Shown piece by piece: positions 1 through 8,236 of a stretch of 64,000 nt of DNA. A program made the position numbers and the translations under genes. The notes under the pieces are model-generated. The model did not search any database and was not told the DNA's origin. It worked only from the letters and a program-made list of their open reading frames with translations. Each line of letters opens with the position of its first letter. The first letter of the stretch is position 1. The stretch is from Desulfuromonadales bacterium (lineage in GTDB: Bacteria > Desulfobacterota > Desulfuromonadia > Desulfuromonadales > BM103): NCBI GenBank assembly GCA_014860225.1, contig JACZKE010000060.1, forward strand, positions 1 to 64,000. The letters are read 5' to 3'.

Positions 1-1
1 A

Positions 2-214
2 ACCCTCTCGGGTGAACGCAAGGACGAGTCGGGCAACCAGAGAACCTGGCATCGTCGTGAGCGCGGCCATGGCAAGTTCATGCGTACCGTAGACCTGCCC
101 TGCGAAGTTGATGCTGCCAAGGTTGTCGCCAAATTCAGCAATGGTGTGCTCCTGGTGACACTGCCCATTCAGGAAAAGGCCAAACCAAAGAAAATTACTG
201 TCAAGGCTCGCTAG
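2..214 (+). CDS. Hsp20 small heat-shock protein, 3' end only
   Basis: Open at the left window edge; frame 2 reads through to TAG at 212-214 and gives about 70 residues. The C-terminal half of an alpha-crystallin domain is visible: FMRTVDLPCEVDAAKV, then FSNGVLLVTLP, which matches the Hsp20 pattern of an F-x-R-x-hydrophobic-P strand followed by the NGVL core strand. It ends in a short Lys-rich tail. Hsp20 proteins are ATP-independent cytosolic holdases that bind unfolding proteins. A second Hsp20 gene follows 13 bases later, so the two are probably co-transcribed tandem paralogues. The N-terminus and the true start lie outside the window. Confidence 0.9.
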   Translation, partial: TLSGERKDESGNQRTWHRRERGHGKFMRTVDLPCEVDAAKVVAKFSNGVLLVTLPIQEKAKPKKITVKAR

Positions 215-227
215 AGGAGGTGACACC

Positions 228-617
228 ATGGGACAGAAAGATATCTCAGTAAAGGGCGGCCGTAACATCAAAGGTCAGGAACAGACGCGTGATCTTTTCA
301 TCCGGCCCGCCGTTGACATCTTTGAAACCGATCAGGGCTTAACGTTGTTGGCTGATTTGCCGGGAGTCGCCAAAGAAGACTTGCAAATCAATATAGACCG
401 AGGTCTCCTGACCGTTCAGGGCAACGGCAGATCGCATCTTGGCGGAGAACCCATATCGCGTGAATTCATACACGGCAATTTTTACCGCCAATTTCAGCTT
501 CCAGATACAATTGATTCGGAAAAAATTGTAGCAGAAATGAACAATGGGGTTCTGACCCTTCAACTGCCCAAGTCCGAAGCCGCCAAGCCCAGGCATATCG
601 AAATCACTGCCACATAA
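228..617 (+). CDS. Hsp20/alpha-crystallin family chaperone
   Basis: 129 residues, complete. The alpha-crystallin domain spans about residues 25-125: RPAVDIFETDQGLTLLADLPGV, then YRQFQLPDTIDSEKIVAEM and NNGVLTLQLPK are the diagnostic strands. Start is ATG 228 with AGGAGG at 215-220, 7 bases upstream. It follows another Hsp20 gene by 13 bases, so the two are likely one operon of tandem paralogues that may form mixed oligomers, as paired Hsp20s often do. Predicted role is a cytosolic ATP-independent holdase under heat or oxidative stress. A stem-loop at 666-697 probably ends the transcript. No heat-shock promoter is visible because the upstream region is outside the window. Confidence 0.93.
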   Translation: MGQKDISVKGGRNIKGQEQTRDLFIRPAVDIFETDQGLTLLADLPGVAKEDLQINIDRGLLTVQGNGRSHLGGEPISREFIHGNFYRQFQLPDTIDSEKIVAEMNNGVLTLQLPKSEAAKPRHIEITAT

Positions 618-665
618 AAAACGTATGTGGATGCAAAAAAAGTGTGGCCAGCCCAGTCACGTGCG

Positions 666-697
666 CAAGGTGCGATACATAGAAGTATCACACCTTG
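666..697. terminator. Bidirectional stem-loop between hsp20 and larA
   Basis: CAAGGTG and CACCTTG arms, extended by GATAC/GTATC with one mismatch, form a 13-bp stem around a short loop. The 3' flank is T-rich (TGTTTATTT) on the plus strand. It lies between the convergent hsp20 and larA stop codons and could serve both. Confidence 0.6.
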
Positions 698-727
698 TGT
701 TTATTTACAGCGGGCCGAATTCTCCTT

Positions 728-2002
728 TTAATCGACCTTGAGTATCAGCAACGGGCCATCCGGAACGATCGCCCAGCGGGCATCCTGGCCGAATCTTTCA
801 AGCAGTTCGGCGATAGCCACACTGATTTCTCCAACCGGCTTGAAATGAAACCGCTTCAGTGTGTCGGCATCGATTCCCTGGGTGTGTACCCAGATTTCAT
901 TCTTCAACATAACCTGGTAAGTCTCCTGGGCACACCATTGGTCAGGGAGAAAAAACTCCTTCTTCATCAGCTTTTCAATAAAAGCCTGTGGTGTGGTGGC
1001 ATGCTCGAAAACTGCCCGGTACTCTTCACTGCCAAACCCTTCCAGACACTCGGTGGCGATCAGAATCACACCGCCTTCGCGGGTTGCTCCTGCCACACCC
1101 GAGATCCCCTTGGCGGTCTGATACAGGTTGCAGTCGAGCGGAGCTCCGGCATTGGTCGTCACCACAAAATCGAGAGGTTCGTTCAGAGATTTGACACAAT
1201 GACGGGATAGGAATTCGACTCCTCTCAGATGCGCTTTGACCGGGTGACCTGCAAAAACTCCGGTGATTTTTTTGCTGGTGTCGAGAGTCACGTTGACGAT
1301 GAAATCTGCCCCGGCCTGTTCCATGATGGCCAGACCGGCTTCGTGGAAGGGATTCCCTTCCAGGACGCCGTAACGGGTCTGCGGATGGGCCACCATCTCG
1401 GGTCCATGCATGAATTCCAGTGTTTTTACCGACGAGATTCCCGGCAGAATTGATTTGCGGCCACCGGAGAATCCCGCCCACATATGTGGTTCGATGAAGC
1501 CGGTCAGGATTTTCAGGTCAGCCGCCAGGTAATGCTTGTTGACCAGAGCCGGCACCCCATCACCGATATGTCCGACCAGAAGCATGTCCTCATGATTTTT
1601 CGAAAAGTGGTTGATAATGCGATAGGAGGAGGCGATCTTTTTGCCGACCAGGCGTTCCAGCTCCTGTCCTTCGTTGGGACGATGGATGCCGGTGGCTATC
1701 AGGATGGTGATTTTTGCAGAGGGGATGCCCGCTTCTTCCAGGTGTTGGATGATAATCGGCAACAGCAGGGCATTCGGCACCGGCCTTGTGATATCACTGA
1801 TGACAATAACTGCATCGGTTTTGCCCCGAGCTAATTCTTTGAGTGGCTCGGACTCAATCGGCCGGGATAAAGACTGTTGGACAGCATTCTCCGGCACCTC
1901 CAGAACCTCGGCCTCTTGCGGATAAAGGACACCGACAAAATTAGATGTTTCAGGAAACTCCAGGTTCAGCCCCTCTTCACCATACTTGAGATGGATGTGC
2001 AT
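728..2002 (-). CDS. larA: LarA-family nickel-dependent racemase
   Basis: 424 residues from the ATG at 2000-2002, chosen because GGGGAGGAG lies 5-7 bases upstream; a 12-residue-longer reading lacks a ribosome site. The family interconverts 2-hydroxy acids, classically D- and L-lactate, in the cytosol using a nickel-pincer nucleotide bound to a lysine. Visible hallmarks are SDITRP near residue 80, ATGIHRP (catalytic His), EPHMWAGFSGGRKSILPG (His plus the Lys that carries the pincer) and a further His in MHGPEMVAHP. The cofactor genes larB, larC and larE are not in this window and must be elsewhere for activity. Many LarA homologues act on hydroxy acids other than lactate, so the substrate is uncertain. 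It stands alone, convergent with the hsp20 pair. Confidence 0.85.
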   Translation of the reverse strand: MHIHLKYGEEGLNLEFPETSNFVGVLYPQEAEVLEVPENAVQQSLSRPIESEPLKELARGKTDAVIVISDITRPVPNALLLPIIIQHLEEAGIPSAKITILIATGIHRPNEGQELERLVGKKIASSYRIINHFSKNHEDMLLVGHIGDGVPALVNKHYLAADLKILTGFIEPHMWAGFSGGRKSILPGISSVKTLEFMHGPEMVAHPQTRYGVLEGNPFHEAGLAIMEQAGADFIVNVTLDTSKKITGVFAGHPVKAHLRGVEFLSRHCVKSLNEPLDFVVTTNAGAPLDCNLYQTAKGISGVAGATREGGVILIATECLEGFGSEEYRAVFEHATTPQAFIEKLMKKEFFLPDQWCAQETYQVMLKNEIWVHTQGIDADTLKRFHFKPVGEISVAIAELLERFGQDARWAIVPDGPLLILKVD

Positions 2003-2162
2003 GATCTCCTCCCCGTTTGTGTGTCCGACAGTCTCCAAAAGTATACAGGAAACTTTTTGACTCTTTTGGTGATTGGTGTTTTTAATTGGTTACGCTTTTG
2101 TGGTATAGTGTAACTACCTCAAACGCAAAAGAGGTCTCTCAAATGTAAAGGAGGAAGATGTT

Positions 2163-2222
2163 ATGCCAGTCTCCGATCCGCCGGGTCATTTAGGGAAGTC
2201 TCATCAATCTGAAAGACGATAA
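2163..2222 (+). CDS. Possible 19-aa leader or small protein
   Basis: ATG at 2163 follows AAAGGAGG (2147-2154) at 8 bases, an excellent ribosome site, and encodes MPVSDPPGHLGKSHQSERR. A possible -10 (TATAGT, 2104-2109) lies 54 bases upstream, and a strong hairpin at 2298-2327 could end a transcript of about 220 bases. An earlier ATG at 2158 in another frame gives only 11 codons. I do not recognise the peptide. It may be a small protein, a leader peptide, or a chance ORF inside a small RNA; the ribosome site is the only real support. Confidence 0.3.
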   Translation: MPVSDPPGHLGKSHQSERR

Positions 2223-2297
2223 TAATCTGGATCACAGCAGCCGGGTGATCCGTACAGATTCCCACGACGGGAATCGCAAAGTAAATAAATGATCGCA

Positions 2298-2327
2298 AGG
2301 CACCCCGGGAATCTCCGGGGTGCCTTG
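2298..2327. terminator. Strong GC-rich hairpin downstream of pirin gene
   Basis: AAGGCACCCCGG and CCGGGGTGCCTT form a perfect 12-bp stem with a 6-base loop. It is suited to ending the minus-strand pirin transcript, whose stop codon is about 70 bases away, or a small plus-strand transcript from about 2115. No long U-tract follows on either strand, so intrinsic termination is likely but not certain. Confidence 0.55.
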
Positions 2328-2398
2328 ATGTTTCTGGGAATGGTTGCACTCAACATTTTTATCGGCCCGGAGTCTCAGGAAAAGGCGGCCTCACTCGT

Positions 2399-3310
2399 TC
2401 ACGGCAATGGGATAAACTCCGTATCTCCGGGAACTCCGGGGAAACAGCCCTCCCGCCAGTTCTCTTTCGCTTGTTCAATCAACTCTTTGCGGCTGGCCAC
2501 CAGGTTCCACCAGACAGTCCGCTTGCCGAGAGGCCTCCCGCCAATCATAACCAATCTGGAATCCTCTTGCGCGACAAATTCTATCTCCATGGAACGGTCA
2601 AAAACCACCATGGTATGCAGCGGCAATAAAGTGCCTTTAGTCTTGAGAGCCCCCGCGACCAGATAAACCGCACGTTCCTCAATGTGATCGGGGAGAGTGA
2701 CGCTACCGCCAGCTTTGATGTTGATTTCGGCATAAAAGGTTGGTGACCAGGTTTTGACTGGCGAGCAGAGGCCGAATGCCTCGCCGACCATCACCCGGAT
2801 TGACCTGCTGCCGTCACGCACCTCAGGCAGTTCTTTCGCATCATAGTGAAAGAATGCCGGGTCGGTTTCCTCGTCGTCGGCCGGAAGTGCCACCCAGAGT
2901 TGCAATGCGTGCAGGTTGTGTCCTGCCGAACGAATTTCCGGCGGTGTACGTTCGGAATGAACAATACCCCGGCCGGCGGTCATCCAGTTGATTTCGTCAG
3001 GTCGTATAGGCACAACATTACCGAGACTGTCACGGTGAAGAATCTCGCCTTCAAAAAGGTAGGTGATCGTGGCCAGGCCGATATGCGGGTGCGGTCGTAC
3101 GTCAATCCCCTGACCGGGTGCGAAACGGGCCGGGCCGAGATGATCGAAGAAGACAAAAGGACCGACCGATTTGAGCTCGGCGGCGGGCAGCAGGCGGCGC
3201 ACCGAAAATCCGCCCAGGTCTTTTTCTTTCGGTACAAGCAGATAGAGGATCGGAGGACTTGGTCCCTGCTTGCATCTGCAGGTGTCTGTTTGATTGAGAA
3301 GATCGCTCAT
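2399..3310 (-). CDS. Pirin family protein
   Basis: 303 residues, two cupin halves. The N-terminal cupin carries the metal-binding signature RPHPHIGLATITYLFEGE (about residues 92-109), with further pirin hallmarks HRDSLG, MTAGRGIVHSE and LQLWVALP. The C-terminal pirin_C domain holds SPTFYAEINIKAGG and EERAVYLVAG. Start is the ATG at 3308-3310, behind GGAGGAA. Pirins are cytosolic metal-binding cupins; some have quercetinase activity, others act as redox-sensitive regulators, and the sequence alone does not decide. The gene lies 64 bases downstream of a minus-strand tautomerase gene and may share its transcript. Confidence 0.9.
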   Translation of the reverse strand: MSDLLNQTDTCRCKQGPSPPILYLLVPKEKDLGGFSVRRLLPAAELKSVGPFVFFDHLGPARFAPGQGIDVRPHPHIGLATITYLFEGEILHRDSLGNVVPIRPDEINWMTAGRGIVHSERTPPEIRSAGHNLHALQLWVALPADDEETDPAFFHYDAKELPEVRDGSRSIRVMVGEAFGLCSPVKTWSPTFYAEINIKAGGSVTLPDHIEERAVYLVAGALKTKGTLLPLHTMVVFDRSMEIEFVAQEDSRLVMIGGRPLGKRTVWWNLVASRKELIEQAKENWREGCFPGVPGDTEFIPLP

Positions 3311-3374
3311 GAAGATTCCTCCGCAGTTGTTTATATCAGAAGCTGTTGCTTAAAGGGCGGTGAACGCTTTAAGT

Positions 3375-3584
3375 TTACTGTCCACGACTGCGGCGTTCAG
3401 TGATGGTCTCACCACCGACACCGTAATTATCAGTATCGATTTCATCAATGACGACGACAGTGGTCTTCGGCCCGCGGTTGATGACAGCGACCAGCAGGTC
3501 GGTCACGCCTTTGATGAGCGCTGCTTTCTGCTCCGCGGTGAGTGCTTCCTGTTCACGGGTAATCTTGATGTTGACGTAGGGCAT
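3375..3584 (-). CDS. 4-oxalocrotonate tautomerase family protein
   Basis: 69 residues, typical of the single-domain tautomerase superfamily. After Met removal the catalytic Pro-1 is exposed (MPYVNIKITRE), and the strand VTDLLVAVINRGPKTTVVVIDEID fits the second beta-alpha unit. The ATG at 3582-3584 has GGAGAG 5-10 bases upstream. These small hexameric enzymes shift keto-enol equilibria of 2-oxo acids by using the N-terminal proline as a general base. The substrate here is unknown. The gene is immediately upstream of, and on the same strand as, the pirin gene; the pair may form a small operon. No aromatic meta-cleavage pathway is nearby. Confidence 0.88.
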   Translation of the reverse strand: MPYVNIKITREQEALTAEQKAALIKGVTDLLVAVINRGPKTTVVVIDEIDTDNYGVGGETITERRSRGQ

Positions 3585-3624
3585 CAGGTCTCTCCTTAAT
3601 AATGGGTATTTCGTCAGAAACAGG

Positions 3625-3672
3625 GCCGTTTCTGGACGAAAACTGTACTTGTGTTGTCCGTAGTTTCCGGAT
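3625..3672 (+). repeat. Dispersed repeat family C, copy 1
   Basis: About 48 bases closely matching 52748-52795 in the same orientation; the shared core is CCGTTTCNGGACGAAAACT, then TGTGTTGTCCG. It lies in the spacer before the P-loop kinase gene. Copy 2 can fold into a perfect 8-bp stem, which is partly decayed here. Confidence 0.6.
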
Positions 3673-3889
3673 GGGTACTATGCTGCCATGCTCTATGTAG
3701 TAGAATAACGACTTGTCTCTGAACTGCAAGAGAGAATAGCTCGGATATACATACATCTCATCCGCCGTCTTGTTTTTTTCTTGGGAACATGCTCCGGTTG
3801 GGATTGATGCGGAAAGGGGATTCAAGTACACTCACTCTGCAATCAAGAGTGAGAGCCGTCAATTCGATCTACAAACAACCTGGCCTTAG

Positions 3890-3912
3890 AGTCTGTCGAC
3901 AGGCTCCCTGGA
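3890..3912. repeat. Short remnant of the family A (MITE-like) terminal repeat
   Basis: The perfect 10-bp palindrome CTGTCGACAG sits in AGAGTCTGTCGACAGGCTCC and resembles two family A terminal repeats joined with the middle lost. It ends next to the ribosome site of the downstream kinase gene, so it may lie in that leader RNA. Confidence 0.4.
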
Positions 3913-3920
3913 GTAAATAT

Positions 3921-4574
3921 ATGATTCTTGGCATTGCCGGCAAAGCCGCTACAGGAAAAACCACGGCAGCGCATCATCTGGCGCCTCTGCTTGATAAAGA
4001 GTGCAAAATTGTACCGATGGCAATGGTGCTGCGCGATGAGGTTGAAGCCTTTTTACGTGCCATTGGCGCCGATGAATCGGTGCCGCTGGTCTATGGCTGT
4101 CAAGATGATAAAGTCCGGGTCTTTTACGTTGACGAGCAGCTGGCCATGACGCACTGTCCAAAGTGGCCTCATTTTGTTTCGGAGCACCAGGAGATTCAGG
4201 ATCGACCGGGACAAACAGCTGTCACGGTACGGCGTATCCTGCAATGGTGGGGGACAGAATATCGCAGGGCCGAGGATCCTGATTACTGGACCAAGGCATG
4301 GGGGCGCAAGATCGAGCAGCTCGACCTGAAACATATGCATGTTCTGATCGATGATGTGCGTTTCATGAATGAGCTGCATGTGATCAAGGAACACGGCGGT
4401 TTGATTGTCAAGATCGAACGTCCCGGTTTTGACGGAGCGAACAATCACGCCAGTGAAACCTCTCTGGATGTATACCATGACTGGGACTGGGTTTTGTTAA
4501 ATGACGGTACGCTCGATGAGTTCGAGGCAAAAGTCGAACAGCTCGCTACTCAGCTGGTGGCAACTGCCGGGTAA
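3921..4574 (+). CDS. P-loop kinase resembling deoxynucleoside monophosphate kinases
   Basis: 217 residues from ATG 3921, chosen because GGAG (3910-3913) lies 7 bases upstream and the protein then opens directly into the P-loop GIAGKAATGKTT (residues 4-15). An in-frame upstream extension to 3789 runs through repeat DNA and looks non-coding. Further features are MAMVLRDEVEAFL, a WWGTEYRR segment in the middle, and VLIDDVRFMNELHVIKEHGG, a likely Walker-B-like strand; this arrangement matches dNMP kinases known from phages and some bacteria. A role in nucleotide salvage is plausible. No other phage genes are nearby. It could also be a related small-molecule kinase. Confidence 0.65.
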   Translation: MILGIAGKAATGKTTAAHHLAPLLDKECKIVPMAMVLRDEVEAFLRAIGADESVPLVYGCQDDKVRVFYVDEQLAMTHCPKWPHFVSEHQEIQDRPGQTAVTVRRILQWWGTEYRRAEDPDYWTKAWGRKIEQLDLKHMHVLIDDVRFMNELHVIKEHGGLIVKIERPGFDGANNHASETSLDVYHDWDWVLLNDGTLDEFEAKVEQLATQLVATAG

Positions 4575-4636
4575 TGTGACTGCCGATAATCTTGTCAGAA
4601 CAGGGGTCGGGCCAGAGCTTGACCTCTTTTTTTAGC

Positions 4637-4792
4637 GGTTCTATAACCCAAAATAAGGTTTAACGCGGAGACGCAGAGGTCGCTGAGTAAAACATTTTGA
4701 GGGAAAAATGACTGACACCTTGGTCACTCTTCTCAGCGTCTCCGCGTCTCTGCGTTAATTATTGGACTGACCTTTGTTTGGATTATAGGTCC
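4637..4792. repeat. Dispersed inverted-repeat element, family B, copy 1
   Basis: About 156 bases whose two ends are inverted copies of each other: CTATAACCC... at the left, ...GGATTATAG at the right, and AACGC/GCGTTAATT arms inside. Internal tandem-like units of the type ACGCGGAGACGCAGAG occur on both arms. A second copy lies at 57386-57545 and a decayed half-copy at about 49752-49830. It fills the spacer before the EamA gene. Confidence 0.75.
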
Positions 4793-4827
4793 GTTTTTTA
4801 GTGCATAAATCTGAGCCGGGACAAGCA

Positions 4828-5715
4828 ATGCTCACCTATCTCAAGCTATTGGCCACCATGGCCTTCTGGGGCGGCACCTTCGTCGCCGGGCGTATGCTTG
4901 CCGGGGTGGTGCCACCTTTCCATGCAGCATTTCTGCGTTTCGCCATTGCCGGGGGAATCCTGCTGCTGGTGCTGATGCGCGTCGAAAGGCGCCTGCCTCG
5001 TCTTGACCGTTACCAGCTGGGTTCGGTGATCTTGTTGGGCTTGACTGGCGTTCTTGGATACAACGTGGCTTTCTTCTCCGGCTTGCAGACGGTTTCTGCC
5101 GGAAAGGCGGGGTTGATTATCGCCCTCAATCCCGTCGGGATAGCCCTGCTCTCAGCCCTGTTCGGTGGTGAACCGTTGCGCCTGGTCCGAACCATTGGTG
5201 TCGTGGTTTCGGTCGCCGGAGCGATCCTGGTCATCAGCAACGGTCACCTCTCGCTGCTGGCCGGCGACGTCGGTGTCGGCGAACTGACACTGCTGGCTTG
5301 TGTCCTCTGCTGGGCTCTCTACTCAGTGATCGGACGACGTGCCATGCGCGGTATGTCACCCTTGACGGCCGTGACCTACTCGGCCATTGCCGGGACCCTG
5401 TTCCTCGCCCCGGTGGCTCTGGCCCAGGGAGTGATGGCCAAAATTCCTGATTACGGTCCTGAAGCCTGGGCGAGCCTCCTCTATCTTGCGGTCCTCGGCA
5501 CGGTTGTCGGCTTCCTCTGGTACTACCAGTCGATCCATGAAATTGGTGCGGTCCGGTCCGGGGTCTTCATCAACTTTGTGCCGCTGTTCGCCATGCTGTT
5601 CGGCCTGCTGATTCTTGACGAACCAGTGTCCCTGACCTTGCTGCAGGGCGGCGCGCTGGTGATCGCCGGTGCCTGGATCACCAACAACAAAGGTTTTTGC
5701 AGAAAGCCTGCATAG
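4828..5715 (+). CDS. EamA/DMT-family transporter
   Basis: 295 residues from ATG 4828; a GTG at 4801 would add nine polar residues and has no better ribosome site. Ten hydrophobic segments in two EamA repeats are apparent: the first from LKLLATMAFWGGTFVAGR to about residue 140, the second from GELTLLACVLCWALYSVIGRR to the end, each opening with the typical W-G/W-A-xxx-GR pattern. DMT proteins of this kind export metabolites or amino acids across the inner membrane; the substrate cannot be told from sequence. It is convergent with the radical SAM gene at 5756 and stands alone behind repeat B. Confidence 0.88.
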   Translation: MLTYLKLLATMAFWGGTFVAGRMLAGVVPPFHAAFLRFAIAGGILLLVLMRVERRLPRLDRYQLGSVILLGLTGVLGYNVAFFSGLQTVSAGKAGLIIALNPVGIALLSALFGGEPLRLVRTIGVVVSVAGAILVISNGHLSLLAGDVGVGELTLLACVLCWALYSVIGRRAMRGMSPLTAVTYSAIAGTLFLAPVALAQGVMAKIPDYGPEAWASLLYLAVLGTVVGFLWYYQSIHEIGAVRSGVFINFVPLFAMLFGLLILDEPVSLTLLQGGALVIAGAWITNNKGFCRKPA

Positions 5716-5755
5716 CCGAGTTTCCTGACCAAATCCGCCTGTGATCCGGCTTAAA

Positions 5756-7090
5756 TTATCGCAAACATTGAAAGATACCCATGCACCACAGGCAGCTGCC
5801 GCAGGGTTCATTCTTGACGTGACAGTCCTGTTCAAACTCATCCGTTTGAATGTAATTGCAGGGTGCCAGGCTGCAGCTGGCACAATAGGGGTACTCATAA
5901 GAGATGACATTGCTCCGGAAACTTCGGAACTCCTGTGAGTTCCAAATTTCCAGAATGCTTTGCTCGGCCAGGCTGCCGAAAGGTTTCGGGACAACTTTCT
6001 GTTGCCAGCCACTGGCAAAGCAGTGGTAGTGATGCCAGAGGAAATAACAGGGGTGAATGCTGCCGTCCCAGGAGACAAAGGCACTGCCTTCCTCGACAAA
6101 ATCGCACTGCCGCTTTTCTTTGAGCATCAATTCAGGGAGCTTGAGGTCAAAATCAAGCTCTTTGGCAAGTTGTTCCGCTTCGGCAAAAACTGCCGTGACT
6201 CGATTCAGCCACTGCAGGTCGAGAGAGAATAATTTTTTCAGGTCCAGAGAAATTCCTTTTTGTCCGGCGTCATCTTTCATCGCATTGACTAAGTCGACGA
6301 CACGCCGTTCATCAGAATTCTTGGAATATTTCCATATCGTTTCCGGGTAAATTGAGAGGTCAAGGCCGACGGCCGCGGCTTTATCCTGCCAGTGTTGAAA
6401 AAGCTCTACGGCTTCTTTCGAACAGGTTTTATAGGTTACCTCAGCGGCATGCTTGGCATCGTAGGGCAGAGCGTGCGTGATGAGTGCAAAGGATGCTCCT
6501 CGCTCTGCAGCCCATTTCAGTGACGGCAGCAATTCCTCTAAATTGCTGCGCATCAGTACAAACTCGACGCCCGCTTGAAACTCCGGCTGTCCCAGGATTG
6601 CTTTCGCTTTTGTGATGGCCGAAAAGGCTTTTTCAATGGCAATGATTTCGCCGCCCTCCCTGATTTTTTTGAAGGTGTCCGGAGCAATGGCATCCATTGA
6701 AAGACAGATTTTGCCAAGTCCTGCATCGAGAAGCGATAAGGCCCGCTGTTCGTTCAGAAGCAGACCGTTGGATTGGAATCCGATCCAGCCGGTCGATGGC
6801 ATCAGCGGTTTGGCCCTCTTGATAAACCGTTCCAGTCCGGGGTGCAGTAATGGTTCGCCGACACCATTGAGGATGAGTGCTTCGAGTGTTGGCAGGGCTG
6901 GGTCCAGTGAATTGAATATCTCGTCAGACAGATCGCCTTCAGCAATATGGCAGTCATCTGACTGCTTGACGCACATAAAACAGCTCAGGTTGCAACGCGT
7001 GGTTGTCTCTACGAAGAGCTTGGATGGATATAGCCGCAATGCAGTTGGTACAGGTTCGGACGTTGCTGTTGTTGTCTTTGTTGGTGACAT
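5756..7090 (-). CDS. Radical SAM/SPASM protein, putative metalloenzyme maturase
   Basis: 444 residues. The radical SAM motif CNLSCFMC (C-x3-C-x2-C) sits near residue 34, and NGVGEPLLHP is the GGEP-equivalent. The C-terminal third is a cysteine-rich SPASM-type region: WDGSIHPCYF, then CASCSLAPCNYIQ, and a final NEPCGSCLWCMGIFQC, enough for auxiliary Fe-S clusters. Such proteins usually modify a peptide or protein partner. From memory it resembles a Geobacter-type SPASM family annotated as a putative metalloenzyme maturase; I could not verify this. It is the last gene of a minus-strand run, 150 bases after a FIST_C-like protein that is the obvious candidate substrate. The run starts at a sigma-54 promoter near 11190, so it is probably alcohol-regulated. 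Confidence 0.8.
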   Translation of the reverse strand: MSPTKTTTATSEPVPTALRLYPSKLFVETTTRCNLSCFMCVKQSDDCHIAEGDLSDEIFNSLDPALPTLEALILNGVGEPLLHPGLERFIKRAKPLMPSTGWIGFQSNGLLLNEQRALSLLDAGLGKICLSMDAIAPDTFKKIREGGEIIAIEKAFSAITKAKAILGQPEFQAGVEFVLMRSNLEELLPSLKWAAERGASFALITHALPYDAKHAAEVTYKTCSKEAVELFQHWQDKAAAVGLDLSIYPETIWKYSKNSDERRVVDLVNAMKDDAGQKGISLDLKKLFSLDLQWLNRVTAVFAEAEQLAKELDFDLKLPELMLKEKRQCDFVEEGSAFVSWDGSIHPCYFLWHHYHCFASGWQQKVVPKPFGSLAEQSILEIWNSQEFRSFRSNVISYEYPYCASCSLAPCNYIQTDEFEQDCHVKNEPCGSCLWCMGIFQCLR

Positions 7091-7240
7091 CTTGTTCTTG
7101 TCTCGGCTACATTTCGACTTGGAGGATGTTTTCCGCTAACAATCTGATTGATGTTTAAATTCGAGGGTAACTGGTGGCTTTAGGTCGTTTATTAGAAGCA
7201 AAAGGGTTGATATCTCATATACCCTGACATTGTTTTGCCT

Positions 7241-8236
7241 TTATTGGTTATGAATAATTCGCAAATAAACAACGGTCTGGTTATGAATGTGGTAAGCAAT
7301 CTCTCCAAAGGTTGCCGGCCCGCAGAGACCGCTCCCGGAATATCTGTCGAGCCCTGAATAAACATAATTAAGAATGCAGTTGCAGGAAAAAATCATCTCG
7401 ACACCCAGATCCAATGACAGCTTCTTGGAAAATTTTTCCGTGTAATTATCAATGGGTCTGGCATGCCTGTATTCCTCGTTTTTAAACACTGGAGCATAAA
7501 AACGGACCTCGCCATCAGCGCCAAAATTTCTATGGAAACTGGTGTTAATCAAGGTGCCGTTAATATTTGAAACCAGAGGGAGCCTCAGGTCCAGTTTGTT
7601 TTCAAGGATATATTTGGCGAAGTCTACCTTCACACCATTTATATAAGCCTCCTTCGTATTGAAACCCGATTCGGGGAATGTGATTCTGTCTCCGGAGCCC
7701 TGTCCGAAAATGTTTAGCATGCCAACTTCCGCTGATTTTTTGTTGTACAGTTCGACATGCATCACGACGGCACCTTCTTGATGCTGACTGGGAATCATGC
7801 CGTTATATATCCTGGGTTTATGGGTTTCTCTCTCATCCAGGTGCGTCCCTGATATCCATCCGATCAGGGGGCGCATTGCGAAATCTTTGAACGAAAAGGC
7901 CTCCATTGAAAACACAAAGTGGCATTTTGATCCCGCAGGCATGATGATAAAGCTGAAACCATTTTCAGGGCTGTCCAGGTAGACATTCTTTATAGTGTTT
8001 TCGTCATATGTTTTAATGCTTATATTGGAAGCCACCGTATCCAGATCGGTGACAAAGATTTTTTTGTCAGTGCATATCCCGCCAAAGTCGGTCATGAAAT
8101 AGGGTATCGTCCCTCCTATCCAACGCCCGGCGGGAAGTTTGTCCATGAGTCTGGCGTCCCCGGCAATTAACAGGGTTTGGCCTTTTAATATCCTTTCTCT
8201 TATTTCTTCAAGGTCATGGAGACAGTCAAAAATCAT
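7241..8236 (-). CDS. FIST_C-like protein of unknown function (DUF6976-like)
   Basis: 331 residues, no signal peptide. The N-terminal part has LLIAGDARLMDKLPAGRWIGGTIPYFM, and the C-terminal part ends with FSCNCILNYV, then PATFGEIAYHIHNQTVVYL. The latter two segments resemble the end of FIST_C sensor domains, which typically contain a Cys-x-Cys/LRG strand and finish with a GEI...HNQT motif. The protein is probably what is catalogued as DUF6976; that label is from memory. The start codon directly follows the stop of the 83-aa gene (TGA then ATG), indicating translational coupling. Its neighbour is a SPASM radical SAM protein, so it may be the target of that enzyme. The cysteines near residues 291-293 are candidate metal or modification sites. 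The function is unknown. Confidence 0.65.
   Translation of the reverse strand: MIFDCLHDLEEIRERILKGQTLLIAGDARLMDKLPAGRWIGGTIPYFMTDFGGICTDKKIFVTDLDTVASNISIKTYDENTIKNVYLDSPENGFSFIIMPAGSKCHFVFSMEAFSFKDFAMRPLIGWISGTHLDERETHKPRIYNGMIPSQHQEGAVVMHVELYNKKSAEVGMLNIFGQGSGDRITFPESGFNTKEAYINGVKVDFAKYILENKLDLRLPLVSNINGTLINTSFHRNFGADGEVRFYAPVFKNEEYRHARPIDNYTEKFSKKLSLDLGVEMIFSCNCILNYVYSGLDRYSGSGLCGPATFGEIAYHIHNQTVVYLRIIHNQ

Noticed and set aside
728-2002. LarA-family gene as a candidate for missing mycofactocin peptidase MftE
   Set aside because: All LarA hallmarks are present and no creatininase metal-binding pattern is seen; it is also 24 kb from mftA.
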